Part shown: piece after piece, positions 1 to 13,986 of the stretch
How the letters are laid out: each line of letters begins with the position of its first letter
Numbering within the stretch: the stretch's first letter is position 1
Source of the DNA: Liolophura sinensis
Taxonomy: Eukaryota; Mollusca; Polyplacophora; Chitonida; Chitonidae
Direction: 5' to 3'
Length of the DNA stretch: 64,000 nt
Assembly: GCF_032854445.1 (NCBI RefSeq)
Contig: NC_088302.1
Location: 9,791,338-9,855,337, forward strand
Made by a program: the position numbers and the translations under genes
Notes under the pieces: model-generated
The model's database searches: none
What the model was told of the DNA's origin: nothing
What the model saw: only the letters and a program-made list of their open reading frames with translations

Positions 1-108
1 ACCCATACAAACAAATAAACCACTCATCTGTCTACGTTCTCTATGAGGTATGTACATGTATCTTCTAACAGACTCTAAATTAAAGACTTCAAAATCATGT
101 AAACCAAT

Positions 109-110
<2 letters not shown>

Positions 111-151
<41 letters not shown>
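111..151. repeat. (AT)n microsatellite
   Basis: About 20 uninterrupted AT dinucleotides. Confidence 0.97.
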
Positions 152-153
<2 letters not shown>

Positions 154-1303
154 TTGTATTCTCTCGTTTCCTGGGCATTTACATTTTTTGAATTGCTACC
201 TGATCAAAATCTGAGTTATTTCCTCAAACTAAATGTATTTTTTCTCTCATTAAGCATGAATGCCTAAATCATATACACATGTAGATATTTCAGCTCCATC
301 TATTCAACGATCACATAAAATGAAACCGGTGTGTAAAACATCTGTGTACATGTAAAAATTGTATCTACTTCAGTTTTAGCTGATTTGTGTTTTATGTTGA
401 ACTTAAGGCTTTCAGTGTATGTACATGAACTTAAATTTAGATGACAGTTGTCTAGTTTGTTGGTGAGAAAAAAAAATCTAAGCAGTAGAAAACCGCAAAA
501 ACTGTCCTTGTCATGCAACTGTCAAACTTCCCGACAAGGCTGCAGCTGACCAGTAAGAGCTGGATATGATCTCAAGGATTATTGGTAAAACTTAGGACGT
601 GGGAGCCACTGGGCTCAGCAGACATACATGTACAATGTACACGTAGATTTGTGGATTATAGATTTATATGTACATACATGTACATGTATGTACATTCTAT
701 GCAGTTTTAGTACATGGAAAACGATGAATGAATAGAAATGTCCCATGTGCATGTACGTGCTGGTTCTGGAGTTACAAACATCGTTCCTTCCAGGCAATTC
801 TAGTCAAAGTAACAACGGGGAATTTAAAAAAGTAAAAAAATGAAATTTTCTCTCTCTATACAGATATACATGTAGATAAAATACATGTATAGTCAGAAGT
901 TTATTTCCTCATTAAGGATATTAATCAGGGTGTCAATATGATATACTCCACATCCTGTACACCAGTGAGTGTCATTCTAATCAGTTTAGAGCAAAGTAGG
1001 ACACATTAAATGAAGGGCCACCCTAATAAGTAAATGCACATGTACATGTATGTGCACTACTGGTATACCCATGAAGTGTACCACAACAACTACATGTAGT
1101 TCTGCATGAGTTATTCTCATCTCCTTCAAAACCAACATTGACAGCCTCAAGGTAAGTTGTGTATAGGTGTAAATAAACTGAACAATTCTGCATTCTCTAT
1201 TAAATTACAGCGACCACAATGTATGTATATGTACATATGCTTTGAGTTTAACCTCGTACTTAATTTTTCAGTGATGTGACGACATTAGGTGTGTGAACAT
1301 ATA

Positions 1304-1531
1304 CTGTGTCCTCTTGCGGCAGGGGCAGTCCATGCCGCCAAAGTGCTGACACCCCACCAGGTCACATTATACTCACACAGGGCCAACTACATGAAATCAT
1401 GTTTCCTTTCTCTAACCCCTCAGTGCCGAACGAAGCAGCAGCAAGGACCATTTTTAAAGTCTTTGGCATGGCTTGACCTAAATTTGATGGCAGATGCCCT
1501 AACCATTTATTAGGCCACCGAATGAAATTAT
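1304..1531 (-). mobile_element. SINE, family C (GGTGTCA type), minus
   Basis: Read on the minus strand, it begins with a tRNA-like head (GTGGCCTAATAAATGGTTAG). It continues through AGTATAATGTGACC, GGTGGGGTGTCA and CTTTGGCGGCATGGACT to AAGAGGACACAGTAT. The same order of blocks appears on the plus strand at 25262-25500, including AGTATAATGTGACT, ACTTTGGCGACATGGACT and AAGAAGACACAGTAT, so the two are copies of one dispersed family. Confidence 0.7.
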
Positions 1532-1721
1532 GTACATGTACATGTGTGCATAGATTTAGCCGGAATTTGAAATCAGGACATCTCATTTCCTCTGGCTAAC
1601 TCCACGTGTGCATGTGACTTATTAAAACAGCTACTTGTAGTCATGAACGTGTACTTTGTTGTAATTTAAAGAATCTTTGAAGTGCACATAATATAACTGT
1701 AAAACAAGACAAATGACATAC

Positions 1722-1769
1722 CCCTTGACTTCCCTGGAACTGTATGGTTGGTCTTCGACTGGTTCCATC
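1722..1769 (-). CDS. ELL: ELL exon 2
   Basis: Sixteen codons in phase 0 between a TTTAAACAG acceptor and a GTATGT donor. The peptide RRPTIQFQGSQG matches the conserved LRPSIRFQGSQG segment of vertebrate ELL, and the exon has the same 16-codon length I recall for the human exon. Confidence 0.87.
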
Positions 1770-4700
1770 CTGTTTAAAATAAAAGAACAGAAATTTGTTG
1801 TGAAAAGTACACAAATGTAACCATATCAATTACAATTGATCAATTTGTTAAAGTGATATTACAGCTTTCTTTATACAGTAATATTACAGCTTTCTTTACA
1901 CAGTGATATTGCAGTTTTCTTCATAAAGTGATGTTACAGTTTTCTTTATAAAGTGATATTACAGCTCGCTTTACAAAACGATATTACAGCCTTCTTTATA
2001 CAGTGATATTACAGTTTTCTTTATGAAGTGATATTACAGTTTCCTCATAACCTGATAACATACTTTCTTCATAAAGTGATATTACAGCTTTCTTTATAAA
2101 GTGATTTTACAGCTTTCTTTATAAAGTGACATTGCTGCATTTTTCACCAATGACAAAATAAAAATAATTTGATGTATTCAGGCTTGAACCCAGAGTGTTA
2201 CATTTTTAGAAGTTTTTAAAGATCGCATTTGTGAGAGGCAGCTGGGTCAATGTGCTACAGAGGCCACTAATTAATTAACATATTCATGTGTAAATGGTGT
2301 ACTTGTATGGGTACATGAGATAGATTTACTGTCTGACTAGAAATAAAAACCAGTGTGCTGTAAACTGAAAGTTCTGCATAATTTTTCTGATGTGAACAAA
2401 ATAAAGAAAACAAAGAGTATATATATATATTTGTTCCATAAAACAGTTTGAAAAAATATACAGAACACATGTACTCAATCCTTAACGTTTCAGGGTGCTC
2501 CTGTCAAATCAGCAATTATATTTTGTTTTGACATTTTGAGAACATGACACACATGATCATTACAAGTATCACTTATCTTTGTTAAACAGAACAAAAATTA
2601 GGTAAAAATAGGACTACCACCTCAAGCACTTCTGATTTAAAAAATAAAAACAAAAAAAAGACAATTTTTATAAGCTAGAAGCCTCCCCTAGCTTCTAGAT
2701 AACCAAGAATGCTATCTGCCTGAATCATACAAGCATGACGAGTTGGCAATAGCAAAAAGGCCAAAAGAGGCAGGACAGGTCCATGTACGGTACAAAGGTA
2801 CAAAAACATGTTTTTGTATGTCATTAATATCTTATTTGTCAAGCCACATATACTAAACTACATCCAGAAATACCAAAACTTCAAATGAAGTCAAGAACAA
2901 AGACAGCTAGAGTTTGAAGCTCTTCTCATTTGCATGTTCCAGCACATGCCTCCACTCTCAGCCACTGTCTAGACTGCAAGATTACAGACAGATTCTAACC
3001 ATACCATTACATTTACATGTATATTCATAACAATTACACAAACAGACAAAACAGAAATGCCTCCGCAGGTACATGTTACACTGTAAGTTCATACAATAGT
3101 TCAATGAACTGTTCACCACTGTACATGAAAGCTGCATGTGATAAAAAGGATATGTAAATCCATGCAGGAGTAAAATGTTTGCTAATTCACAAGTTTTAAA
3201 GAGCTCACACTAATGATGACTTCAAACAGATGACATTCACAAGATTCTTAATTTAAGACACACATTCAAGGATTCATAGATGCCAGAAACTCAAAACTGA
3301 GTTTTTTTCTGGTCCAAATTGAGTATATTTATATGTTAAACACCGTATCTATAACCCGGTATTGAGTTTAATTCTGCTTTAGTGACCAGTAATTTGGTGA
3401 GCATGAAAGTATATATGATATACCGATATATTTCAAATTTACAAATTTCATTTGAGGTTCATATCTGAACATTTTATTGTTGATACATACATATACTTTT
3501 ACAAGTATATTGTCCTGATCAGAGATATACATTGTAAAATAAAACTGTATAATAAAACAGTTATAAACCATAGTGGAGCATGTTCAGTAGTTGGTCGTTA
3601 TATTAAAGGAAAGAAAGGAACTAACAAACATTATATCAAAAGTAAACATGTGCAAAAAAAAAGGAAAAGGGGTCTAAAAAATGACCTAAATTTTGCTCGC
3701 ATCTGTGCATTTTTAGAGGCAAATAAATGTGACAAAACATTATTTGTGGTGCTGAAACTTACAATTTTCCAGTAGGATATCACCACATGTTCCAAGAAAA
3801 CCTTAAAACACCTTTCTAGAATCAATAGAACTCTTAGAATCAGGAAAAATGAGCAAGTTAGTATTGTAGGAAATTTATGATCATTTCAGTCAACTTTACG
3901 TGTTATTACTTATTTGATAGTTGTCTAACATCATACATGTATTTTGAAGTAATCACTTAACCAATGGCAGCCATTTTCAAATGTTGAGAAAACTATCGGA
4001 GACCAACAGTTCCAATGAACTTCATGTAAGGCCGCACAATTGAGCACTGGGATTAAACCAATATCTTGGCCGTACCATTTAAGCAACTGTAAGGCAAGAA
4101 CCACAAATCACTTCTATTTCTGACATGGAAAATCAGTGCAGTATTCATATATAATTTCTCTTGATATATTAGACACACTGTACATGATCAGTACATGTAT
4201 GACAGTTTCTCTCTACAAACAAAATAAGTCCATAAAACATCTAACTTAGAAATCCCACAGATCAATATACAGAGGCACAAATAAATGTAACTGTCATTTA
4301 TTAGGCACAACAAACATGTACTTGTACCTGTACCTGTAACAGTTTGAATAGTACATATATTTGAGTCATCGATCACAAATGTACAATTATCTGATCTAGA
4401 CTAAATAAAAGGCAGTTGGTAACTAATTGTCTATACATGTACATGTACCTGCAGCTAGATGCATTAGCCTGGTTAAATATATACAATGTACATGTACACC
4501 TAACAGACAACCCAATCAGCCAGGTCTTAACAATCAAAGCTGATATATAAGATATATATACCTACCTACGTATATTTTAGGTGTGTCAACAGGAGATGAC
4601 CAGTTTTGGCTAGTCCACTCATCAGGTCAAACTGACATACACAGTTTTATGTATCGGTATGATATGTAAAAACCAGTGGTATTCAAGCACTCTTTATTAT

Positions 4701-7700
4701 ATAAATCAGTGTAGGAATTACGATCTAAGCCAGCTACAGAAGACTCATTTATTAGGAAAAGTGAATAATCTTCTTAATGACAACATGTACATGTATTAAT
4801 ACATCTTGAAACGTACAGTCTTTCAGATCCTCAATGTCAAACAAATTCTTATGAGCTTGCAAGTGTTGTATGAAACACAGACAAAATAACAGAAATGGGA
4901 CATATTTACAAGTACCACCATAGTACATTGGTTGTGGTGATAAACTTCAGGGATTCAAAGACTATTAAGTACTATATGTATTTAAACCACGCTACTGAGA
5001 TGAATTCTCCATAAATATGATGACGCATGAACCTTGTCGAGCCAACGTGAGGAAAGGTTTAAAATATTGACAACTGGGAAATTATTAATTATGCTGTATC
5101 TACATCTACTGGGCTATCGTACATGTATATCATATATTCCTCCTTAGATTTTCTAAAAAATTACTCAACTAAAATCAGGAACTTTTGTCACATTAATATA
5201 CTCAATCAAAATACATTTTGTAAATTCTTCATAAAAATTAAAAAATTACCATCAAAATGCAATTAACTTTTTCTCATGGCATTTCTAAATATTTCTAAAT
5301 ATGAATAACAGGTGCTCCAAATTTTCAGAAATTGACAAAGCCCTGATATACAATATCATTAATTAATTTGGGTTATCTATTGTTGCTGAGTGCTCTGTTA
5401 GTGTAGATGCATGTTAGAATTAAGACATTTTTCCAGCCTCTATAAAAAAAAAAAATAATAATAATGCAGAGAATACAAATGACAGCCATTTACTGCAACT
5501 TTCAAGAAGACACGCTGCAGGATATGAATAAATGTTTCCCCCTTTGTAAAACAGGAGCCTTTTCTCTTTTATAAAAGAGGTTGATATTACATTGTAAACA
5601 CATCCATTAAAAACATACAACAATCATGTATATATATTTCTGTATCCATTTTAAATAAAAGTTTAAAAATAAATGTAAAAGTTTTAGAAATTAAGATTCA
5701 GGTTTGATAGTAAGATAAATTTATAGCTGTTTTTCTGTGAGCTGGCTTACTCACATGTTTTACTCTTTTTCTTCATTCCATCCTACTTGCTTTTTCACAG
5801 AAACATACCTGTTTGTCTCCTTGGATTTTTTTCACAATACTTATGCACGTGTATGACTTGCATCTAAAACGTGACATTCATACAGAAATCGAAACTCCCT
5901 AGTTTCATAAACCTACATCAAGATCACAACAAACTGAAACTTAAAATTCAAATTAAATAAGAAATCCGGATACTCACTAAACTTCAAGTATTTACAAACA
6001 AAAAGATTCTAAAACTGACCTATTTAACTACAGATTACAAAGTAATAGTATGACAATAGTAAACATGAGCTTGGAATTTTTTTTACATTTTTTTTTGGCC
6101 CTGTTACAGAATATCATAGTATTCTATCTGTATATTTTGATACCACTGTGACATAATCAATTTGCTACATACACCTTCTACACTTTAGGTTTAATAAAGC
6201 ACTGAGTGAGTGGTCAGACTGAAATCTGGCTGCATATCTATTACAGATTACACCATACCAACCTACATGCTCCCAAATTCCTCAAGCATTGTGCATGTTA
6301 ATACACGTTTTTCATTTGGATTTCGAAACAAAAGTACATACATGTAGATTGGACTGGGCAATTTTAGGGCCTCACAAAAAGTATAATTTTATCTGTCTAC
6401 AACAGAATAATACCTTGAGAATATGCTTGAATAAACACCTTGCTAACATGAAAAGATTGATGAATTACAATACATGGATTACAGCTTAATATTTCAGTTT
6501 AAACAGCTTTACATTCATAAAAGTTAAACAAACCAGGTCTAAATTTTTGGATTGTCTCCTTAAATATATTTCTGTTGTACATGTACATTTCACTATAAAC
6601 CCAAAACAAAGTAGAAAAAAAAGACATTCTGTATTGTTATATGTAGGTATATATGTGTTGGTAAACTTCAAAGAGCCAACACCTTACCTGTTGTTTGTCA
6701 ATCAATGCACAAAGTAACTAAGAAATAGAATGATGCAGCAAGTTTTAAAATGACACATTGAGAGGTGAATTGGGGCTTCGACACACAGCACATGTGCGCA
6801 TGTATTCCCAATCACAAGATCAAGGCAACTGGTAGTAGGATTAAAACATCTACAGTAGAAGGTAAATGGCTTAATTGTGAACTGAGGAGGAGGGCAATGG
6901 GAGGGGGGATGTCTTAACATAATAACAAATCCAACTGTAGGATTAATCAAAATTACCAGCACTTAAATTAACTTTACCTGTATTAACTTATTATCTGTAC
7001 TGGTTAATCTAAGTGTTATAAATCCCATTTGTTGCACAGCATGACTGTTACATAGGTAAGCCACTGGACTAACATTCTAATAACACTCGTACATGTATGT
7101 CCCTCAATCAAAACTTCTCATGCAATGGACCCTACATCTTGTCCGTGGCTATGTTATTCATTTTGCTTAATTCTAAGAGGTTTATTTATCTAAAAAAAAA
7201 AAAAAAGGTGTTTTGAGGTTTATTTGGAAGGTATGATGATATCCTACGCACAAATATAAGTTTCTTATTTCATTTATGCTTTAAGCCATATTCAAGAATA
7301 TTTCACCTAAAGAATAACGAGGTTGCTGTCAGACTTTCCCATGTGCGACCAGAGAGACAGCCATCAAGAGCTGGATTTGCACTCACTGCGACCACACGTT
7401 AGGCTCCAATATAAGTTTCAGCACAAAAAAAAATTGTGTGTACATGTATAACTTGTATTTGTCTCTAGCACACACAAATTTTTTTCTTAAATACAGCACA
7501 TGTAAATAATGTCAATAGCTACATCTACCCTGCCACAACATTTCAGAGCATGTCCCAACATCTACATACTAAACATGTCCGAGTACTTGCACATTTACAT
7601 CACTACATTTAAAGTATTACACACTATCTGCAGTGATGTTTTATCTCAATGATACTAACTGAAAGCATTTTTCAGTGGCATTTAGAGTTTTGCTTCCTGA

Positions 7701-10700
7701 AAATTCAACAAATTTCTGATGAAAAAACAGCATTATAATTTTTTGTTTGGTTTTGTTGATTTCTTGTAGAATTGCCCCACTGCAATGCAGTAACAACTCA
7801 GATCACTGAACAATCTGATGTGTTGTATGTTATGCATAATACATTACTACATTATGTAAAATTTCAAATCTTTCAGAAAATCTGCAGTCCACATGTAATA
7901 AATTCATATCAGAGATACTACGACTACAAGTTCACGAACGGCAACAAAGTGGCTTATCAGTTTTGGAGAAGATGAAGGGCGTGATTCTGCATTCTTCCCC
8001 ATTATCATCAAGCAATTAATTCTGTCCCAGCAGATAAGTGTATTAAGTCCAATGTCAGTGATCGAGGTTATTATGTAGCGAGAGGGATTGGGGGAGCCCA
8101 TCAGGATTGGGGGGAGGGGTATTTTCAGGCCTAATTCTGTGTGAGCGGCCAGGTAACAGTCTCACCTGATCAATAATAATTAACAGCTGTCAGCAGACTG
8201 TCAACAAGGTTAACTCCATTAATCATATGTAGCTGCATATCTTAGCAGACACGTGTTTACACCTGTAGTCTATTTTATCTAAACAAAGCACAGGTCTGCA
8301 TGTACATGTATTTTTGAATCTATACTCCATATAGTGAAAACCTTCACAGTTTTGATAATGATCTGAACAGAAACATACCGACAGCATGTGCATGTCTAAT
8401 AAGGTACAGGTATTTTAACAGCCTTGGTGCTAAGCCAGTCTGAACTCCTGGCATCTAAACAACCGTTGGCACACACTTCATCTGTGCCTTCCTTTGTTAG
8501 GCCAGAAAAAGCTCTCCATACTTTTCATGTACAAAAACTTTGAAGATGTACTGTAATTCTTCAACCTTTTCGAATCTTTGCAAGGTGATTATTCAAGCAC
8601 ATTCAGAAAGCATTATTCTCTGTAGAATGCTTAAATTATATGTTTTGAGAAGCGGTGAAACTGGCCAACCCAGCCCATGTTGTTCTGTCTCCAGCATCAA
8701 ATTGAAAAAGAGCATAACTCACACTCAAAGTTGCTCTTTCATATGCGAAAAGGTTCTGGAATTCATAGGGTTCAACGTATTGTATATGCATAGCATTTGT
8801 TACACAATGTACACTGACTCTACATACATAATATACATTTAGATTTTGTAACTGTTGCATAATAAATGTGCATGTACCTATATTTATTAATCTATTTATT
8901 TGATTGGTGTTTTATACCGTACTCAAGAGTATTTCACTTATACCATGGTGACCAGCATTATGATGGGAAGAGCCCAGGGGAAACCCACGACCATCTGCAG
9001 GTTGCTGACAGGGCAAGCCAGCAAGAGCTGGACTTGAACTCACAGCGACTGCATTTGTGAGAGGCTCCTGGGTAATTGCTCTGTGCTGGCGTGCTCCCTC
9101 TCGGCCTCGAAGGCCCTGCATGTACCTATACTCTACATCTAAATGTACGTATTAGAGGTACAGCTTTAGTATTACTGAGCATCGGCTAAAATAACCTTCT
9201 GTGAACAGGTCAATCTGGTGTAGTCATGTTCCTATTAAACTGATGTTAACTTCAAAGTTCACAGCTTAAAAATAAATACCTGTAACTCACTGATGTCAAA
9301 TTATTTGTGTGTGTTACTGTAGACATCTACTTGTGTAGACACAAATACATCCCTTGCAATATCTTCCTGTGATATTATGACACCCTTAGCTCAGAAGACT
9401 GACACAGAAATCCTAATACAGTACCTTACACCATAAGCTTCCCCTACTGTCGCTTACTGCCATCTGCATCCTTTTCTAGATAAAACTTTTAAAAACCATT
9501 CATATCCCCTTTGTTTTTTTATTCTCACAGCAATGGCCACCAGTGATTCTAAATGCATTACACGTACATACTTAATACGGTAATGCAACTGAAACTATTC
9601 TGGGGTCAAATATGCACTTTCACAAGGACATAAAGGCCTTAATATGACACTTTTGATGATAACATTTTATGCTTTTCTAATGAGACATTAATAGAATGTC
9701 AGAAAAAAAACGTCATTTGGTCCTACATGTACATGTATATTGTGGATCAATCAATTAATCAGAATCATTCAAAATGTTCCCCACTACAAAACTCTAAAGT
9801 AAACTGAAATGAAATGCAGCAATTTTCAATAAACCTAATCAAATTTGAGTGTACAAGACAAAGAAGGTTGTAACAGGTTACTTTTTTTTAACTTTAGGCA
9901 GTTGTATTTGAGCATCCATGTATATGTAACTGTCATGACTATGTAGATGATGAACATACCTGGCTGACCGGAGTCAAAATTTCTCTACACAGCCCACAGG
10001 TTTTTATTTCCTAAGGATGATTATTGCAGTCTCAATCAAGACTTCCAATGAATTCTTACATGTACATGTTGGAAAATAAATCAAACATGCATCTATAAAT
10101 TTAAACGTAAGTTTTGTACAATATCAAGTGTTGATACAATAAAAGCGGGAAAGGGGAGTGATAAATGCAAATGAGTGGCGCTAGGGGTAAACTGGTAGTT
10201 CCATACCCAGATTCAGTGTTCAACAGTAGCTTGTAACCCTATCCTCTGATTGACAAGCCTGAGGGAAAACTAAGTAACATTAAATAATTCATGGACAAAG
10301 GGGTGCATCAGAGGGTAAAGACTAATTTACATGTGTTTAGCATTGAAGCATCTGCTAACAATGGGTATGTGAGTTTTCAGCCTCCTCCGTTATTTCCTTC
10401 TAGATGGTAATGACCGGCAACTATTTAGGGAGTTCAGCTCTGCCATGAATACAATTACATGTAGATGTGCACACACACACATACACTACATGTGATTAAC
10501 TAGCACAAATGAACCCACGGCTACACGTCGATGTATGATTTAATAGTTCCGACTTAGATGGAATAAAATAATTGTCCAGTTAACACACAGCCAGCTAATT
10601 CTTCTAATTAATTTACCAGAGACAATCCTTATTCTAGCTACATGAATACTGTGCATGTATAGCTCATTAATGTCGTTGGCATATCATCAGCTCATGTTGC

Positions 10701-13700
10701 CAAAATACTTCATCGTTGCTCAGTAATTCTGCTTCAGGTACAACGGTACTGTCATACATGTGCATGTGGCTCCTCATGTGACAAAACTTGCACAAAACTT
10801 GAATGTGATGTGTAATGTTTGGAATCTAAGTTTCACTGTACATTTGCCACATTCTAAAATCTTTGGACAGGAAGAAAATCTTCAATAAATGCATCACAAA
10901 ACAGCTGTATAAAAACTGCTTACCACTTAATGCAACACTGATAGTATTTCCGCCATAGTATTATGGCGAGCAGCATGAAAAAAATAAAACACACAAAAAA
11001 CTACAGAACTCAGACTACTGACCAAGGTCAGCTTTTCATTGTTTTTTTTTCTTTGTTTCAACAGTGAAAGGATCCCCCAAGAAGTAGAAGAAACGTATCA
11101 ATCCCAATTTCTGTTAAACACTTAAGTTTGCGAATACTCATGTATAAAGACATATGATGACATATAATCCATGAAAAAAAATCACAGATACTGTAATATA
11201 CATACAAGTGATCCAGCACATGAATGTAAATATGCAACATAAGAGTTAAGAGAAAATTTTCAAAATTCCACAGAAAGATACATGGCAAGATGGAAGCAAA
11301 CCTGAAAAGGTGTAACTGTTATTTACAACTCCTGTTGAATCTCTGGAAAAGATCTATGAAATCTAAAGAATTCTCATCTGGCAGGTTCAAGAGCCCAGAT
11401 GAATTACATGTAGGGAGATGACAAATGTTGCTGTGTTTCGCCCATGAATAACTTGGCAAAGAACAAGAACATTCCAATCTGACATTTCTCTCATGATTCG
11501 TACAGGTTCTCTCAACCTCACCACAGACAATCTCACAGGTTAGGCAAGCGAGGAGAAGGGGAAAAAAAAAAAGAGCAAAGAGAAACCTGAAAATCTATTG
11601 CACCCTGCTGCTGAATTTTTGCAACAAGTGGCAATGTCAGGATTATGGATACAGTGATCAAGTCCATGTGTTGGCTAGGAGCAGGTCATGAGAAAGGCCG
11701 AACTGCAGATGCCTTGGCCTAATCCCCTGAGTAAAGCCTCACAGCAAAAACTGCAGTCTACAACAATCCTCACCAAACTATGTTACGTAACACATACTGA
11801 CTGGGAGCCTACAGCCATGGTTTTATTACTACCACAGTTTCTCTTAAGACAGGAGTCAGCCACTTGTGTCACTTACATGCAGTTTACATTTCAAATACAC
11901 ATGTAATACATGTAAATAAAGGCCATCTGCAGTACAGTTAAACAGCCATCCACATAAAATGTGGCAGCCCTTCACAGTAGCTCTGTGCCAATCAGCCATG
12001 ACCAGTGCTCTCAACACACCACAGGGTCCTGTATTATACAAACTGACCAGCTTAAAACAGCATGAAGCAGCTGCAGTTGTACTGTTTGTCCCAATGATCA
12101 AGGCCAGAATGCTGTCTCTTCACAAAACACTCAGACTAGACACTGTGGATAATGTACATGTATATGCATGGGCTAAGTAAAGCTCCATTTACAGACTTGA
12201 TAATACAACATACCTAGTTGGCTGCCCTACTTTTGGCTGCTGGCCAACCTGTATTTATAGTATCGGGACTGCTCCTTGAGAGAAAAATAAGTACTAGTCA
12301 CTTCTGACATCAGCTGGACACTTACCACTAATATTAATAATTATCTTCACATACATGTGCACGTACATACCCATAAAATCTAATACACACATGATGTACA
12401 AATTATTTCCATGAAATTAGCTGTAATGATCTAAGGCTGGTGGTTCAAAAGTATATTGAAAGTCCTGGCTTTCAGAGTGTTAATAATAACAATCTCACCT
12501 TTAATGTACATAGTCTGAACTATGACTAATTTTAGGCTTATAACCTCAAACAATGTTGAATAGCTTGCTGAAGAATTTTCTGCCATAATATTAATGTATT
12601 ACAGAATACCAGCTCTACACCAGATCGTGATGACAATCACATAGCATGTGTATTATAACCCTAATGCTTAGATCATTAATCATGTACCGGCATCTTAACA
12701 TAACTGGGTTAAAGAACTTGTTCTATTTAATCTGTACACAAAACATGTCCGCCACAGTTAAAAAAAAACCCTTGCATTTATCACCACTTGCAAAACCATT
12801 TAAATCAAGTAAAGTGAACTGAAAACAATGCCAGGTCACCTCAAAGTAAGAAAACAGCTTCATTTTAATTTTTGTCACCCGGTATCACACCCAGTCCATC
12901 TGCTTAAGTTGTGTCTCAGGCCAAACTATTTCAATACTCTGTAAACACCTTATTAATTATCTGACTACTTTCACTCAGTCATAAATGAAGTGAAAAACAA
13001 GCTTGTGATTAGAATGTCACAACATATGGACACCCAAACTCAACCAACAATAATATCAACGAACAAATATCGATCATCAAAGGCCCAATTCACTTAGAAG
13101 ACAACAAATGTTAACAATTTGTCATACGAATTGTGAATCAAAAATGTAGAAATTCTACAGTCCTGGAAGAAGACGTGTCATACCACCAGACAAGTAAAGT
13201 GTACAGATGTTTGGTATCTTAGGATGTGAACAGTGAGTTTATATCGAGCTGTAGGCCTAATTTATATACATTATAAACTGGTGGAAGATATGTATAATAT
13301 GATCACTACTGATGCTTCACATCGCACAAGACTCATGTTTAATGTGATCCCTAAATGATGTATCCACCCTTCCAAAAATCACAACAAAATTAAAACATAT
13401 TCTTAAAAGGAATATAGTACCAAAAACAGCATATCCTTCACAGATGGAAATATATTCACAGCGAAGAATTAATAGCAAGGTTTTCATTGATGTTAGAAAA
13501 GACTTTAGCTAAACTACGTTGTTCGGATTGAGTTGACGTGTTTTAAGTCTTGTGCTTGGCTATACCTGCCATCGAGGGAAAACATATGGTGGGCATTTGA
13601 AGTGGAAATATCAATGTTTGAGAAAAAAAATAACACATAACTAACGCTCAACGTCCAAGTCCGATGTCACTATAGCCAGTTTGTTCTGGAAAGGATTTTT

Positions 13701-13986
13701 AGGATAGTACAAACCCCCGAAAAGTCATCTTAAAGGGCCAGAAATGTACACACTTGTTACGTTCAAACTGCGAAGCTTGCATTTTTTGCCCGACTTCTGA
13801 CCTGTTTTCAAGCTCGAATTAACGCTGACTTTTCAACAAATATGAGTAGCTTACCTTAATTTTACCAAATTCTTCAAAAGCTTTTAACGAAGAATCTGTT
13901 AGCTTTAACTGGATGACACTTTTCGAGCCAGAAGCGGCGTTTCGTGAAGAGAGCCCATAATTCTGGCCTTCTACCAGAGCCGCCAT
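1722..13986 (-). CDS. ELL: ELL, RNA polymerase II elongation factor, 5' part (exons 1-2)
   Basis: The gene runs leftward and continues past position 1. Exon 1 (13855-13986) encodes 44 residues starting MAALVEGQNYGLSS, and exon 2 (1722-1769) encodes 16 residues, DGTSRRPTIQFQGSQG. Together they match the start of animal ELL proteins, whose N-terminus begins MAAL...YGLS and reads into a conserved FQGSQG segment. Both exons are in phase 0. Exon 1 ends at GTAAGC, and exon 2 is bounded by an AG acceptor and GTATGT. ELL suppresses transient pausing of RNA polymerase II and is part of super and little elongation complexes in the nucleus. Only the first 60 residues of a protein that is usually about 600 are present; the rest of the N-terminal domain and the C-terminal occludin-like domain must lie off the left edge. 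Intron 1 is about 12.1 kb. Identity is from recognised sequence similarity; splice junctions are inferred. Confidence 0.88.
1853..2136. repeat. 25-bp minisatellite, about 11 units
   Basis: Tandem units of 25 bp, each starting near GTGATATTACAGC and followed by TTTCTTTATA. Units differ at a few positions (GTGATGTT, ACGATATT, GTGATTTT), and one unit near 2050 is shortened to 23 bp. The array lies in ELL intron 1, just upstream of exon 2 in transcript order. Confidence 0.93.
3655..3910 (+). repeat. Dispersed repeat E, left half
   Basis: It shares ordered blocks with 45735-45925 and 50155-50380: TTTTTAGAGGCAAAT, GTGGTGCTGAAACTTACA, CCAGTAGGATATCA, CACCTTTCTAGAATCAATA, AACTCTTAGAATCAGG and AAAAATGAGCAAGTTAGTA. 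It is non-coding; I do not recognise a family. Confidence 0.75.
7270..7405 (-). mobile_element. SINE family A fragment (diverged)
   Basis: Contains ATTCAAGAATATTTCACCTA, GTTGCTGTCAGACTTTCCCA, a GAGCTGGATTTGCACTC B-box remnant and CACTGCGACC in the order expected for a reverse copy of the family A SINE. The tail and the end of the head are missing. Confidence 0.65.
8881..9117 (-). mobile_element. SINE family A, near full length
   Basis: Plus-strand reading runs from a (TTTA)n-like tail, GATTGGTGTTTTATACCGTA and TCAAGAGTATTTCACTTATA through CCACGACCATCTGCAGGTTG to the reversed tRNA-like head (GAGCTGGACTTGAACTCACA, then GCTGGCGTGCTCCCTCTCGG). The element is therefore oriented on the minus strand. 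Confidence 0.88.
9605..9690 (+). repeat. Short dispersed repeat G
   Basis: ACATAAAGGCCTTAATATGA followed by CACTTTTGATGAT recurs at 44428-44500 as ACATAAAGGCCTTAATATGA then TACTTGTGATGT. Only a short core is shared. Confidence 0.55.
13855..13986 (-). CDS. ELL: ELL exon 1 (start codon exon)
   Basis: Forty-four codons from ATG (complement of 13984-13986) to AAG, then the donor GTAAGC. The ATG sits inside ACATGGCGGC, a YY1-like motif often found at start codons of housekeeping genes. This stretch is visibly richer in CpG than its surroundings. Confidence 0.88.

Larger units (their letters stand above)
1..1721. other. ELL intron 2 or downstream; no exon seen
   Basis: No further ELL exon could be read here. 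The stretch holds an AT microsatellite (111-151), many TACATGTA palindromes and a minus-strand SINE copy (1304-1531). Short ORFs are low-complexity and look like chance. Confidence 0.6.
1770..13854 (-). other. ELL: ELL intron 1 (about 12.1 kb)
   Basis: No exon or credible ORF was found in this stretch. It contains a 25-bp minisatellite (1853-2136), one copy of dispersed repeat E (3655-3910), a SINE fragment (7270-7405), a nearly full SINE (8881-9117), a short shared repeat (9605-9690), and a very high density of TACATGTA palindromes. Long first introns often hold regulatory DNA, but nothing here identifies a specific enhancer. Confidence 0.7.
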
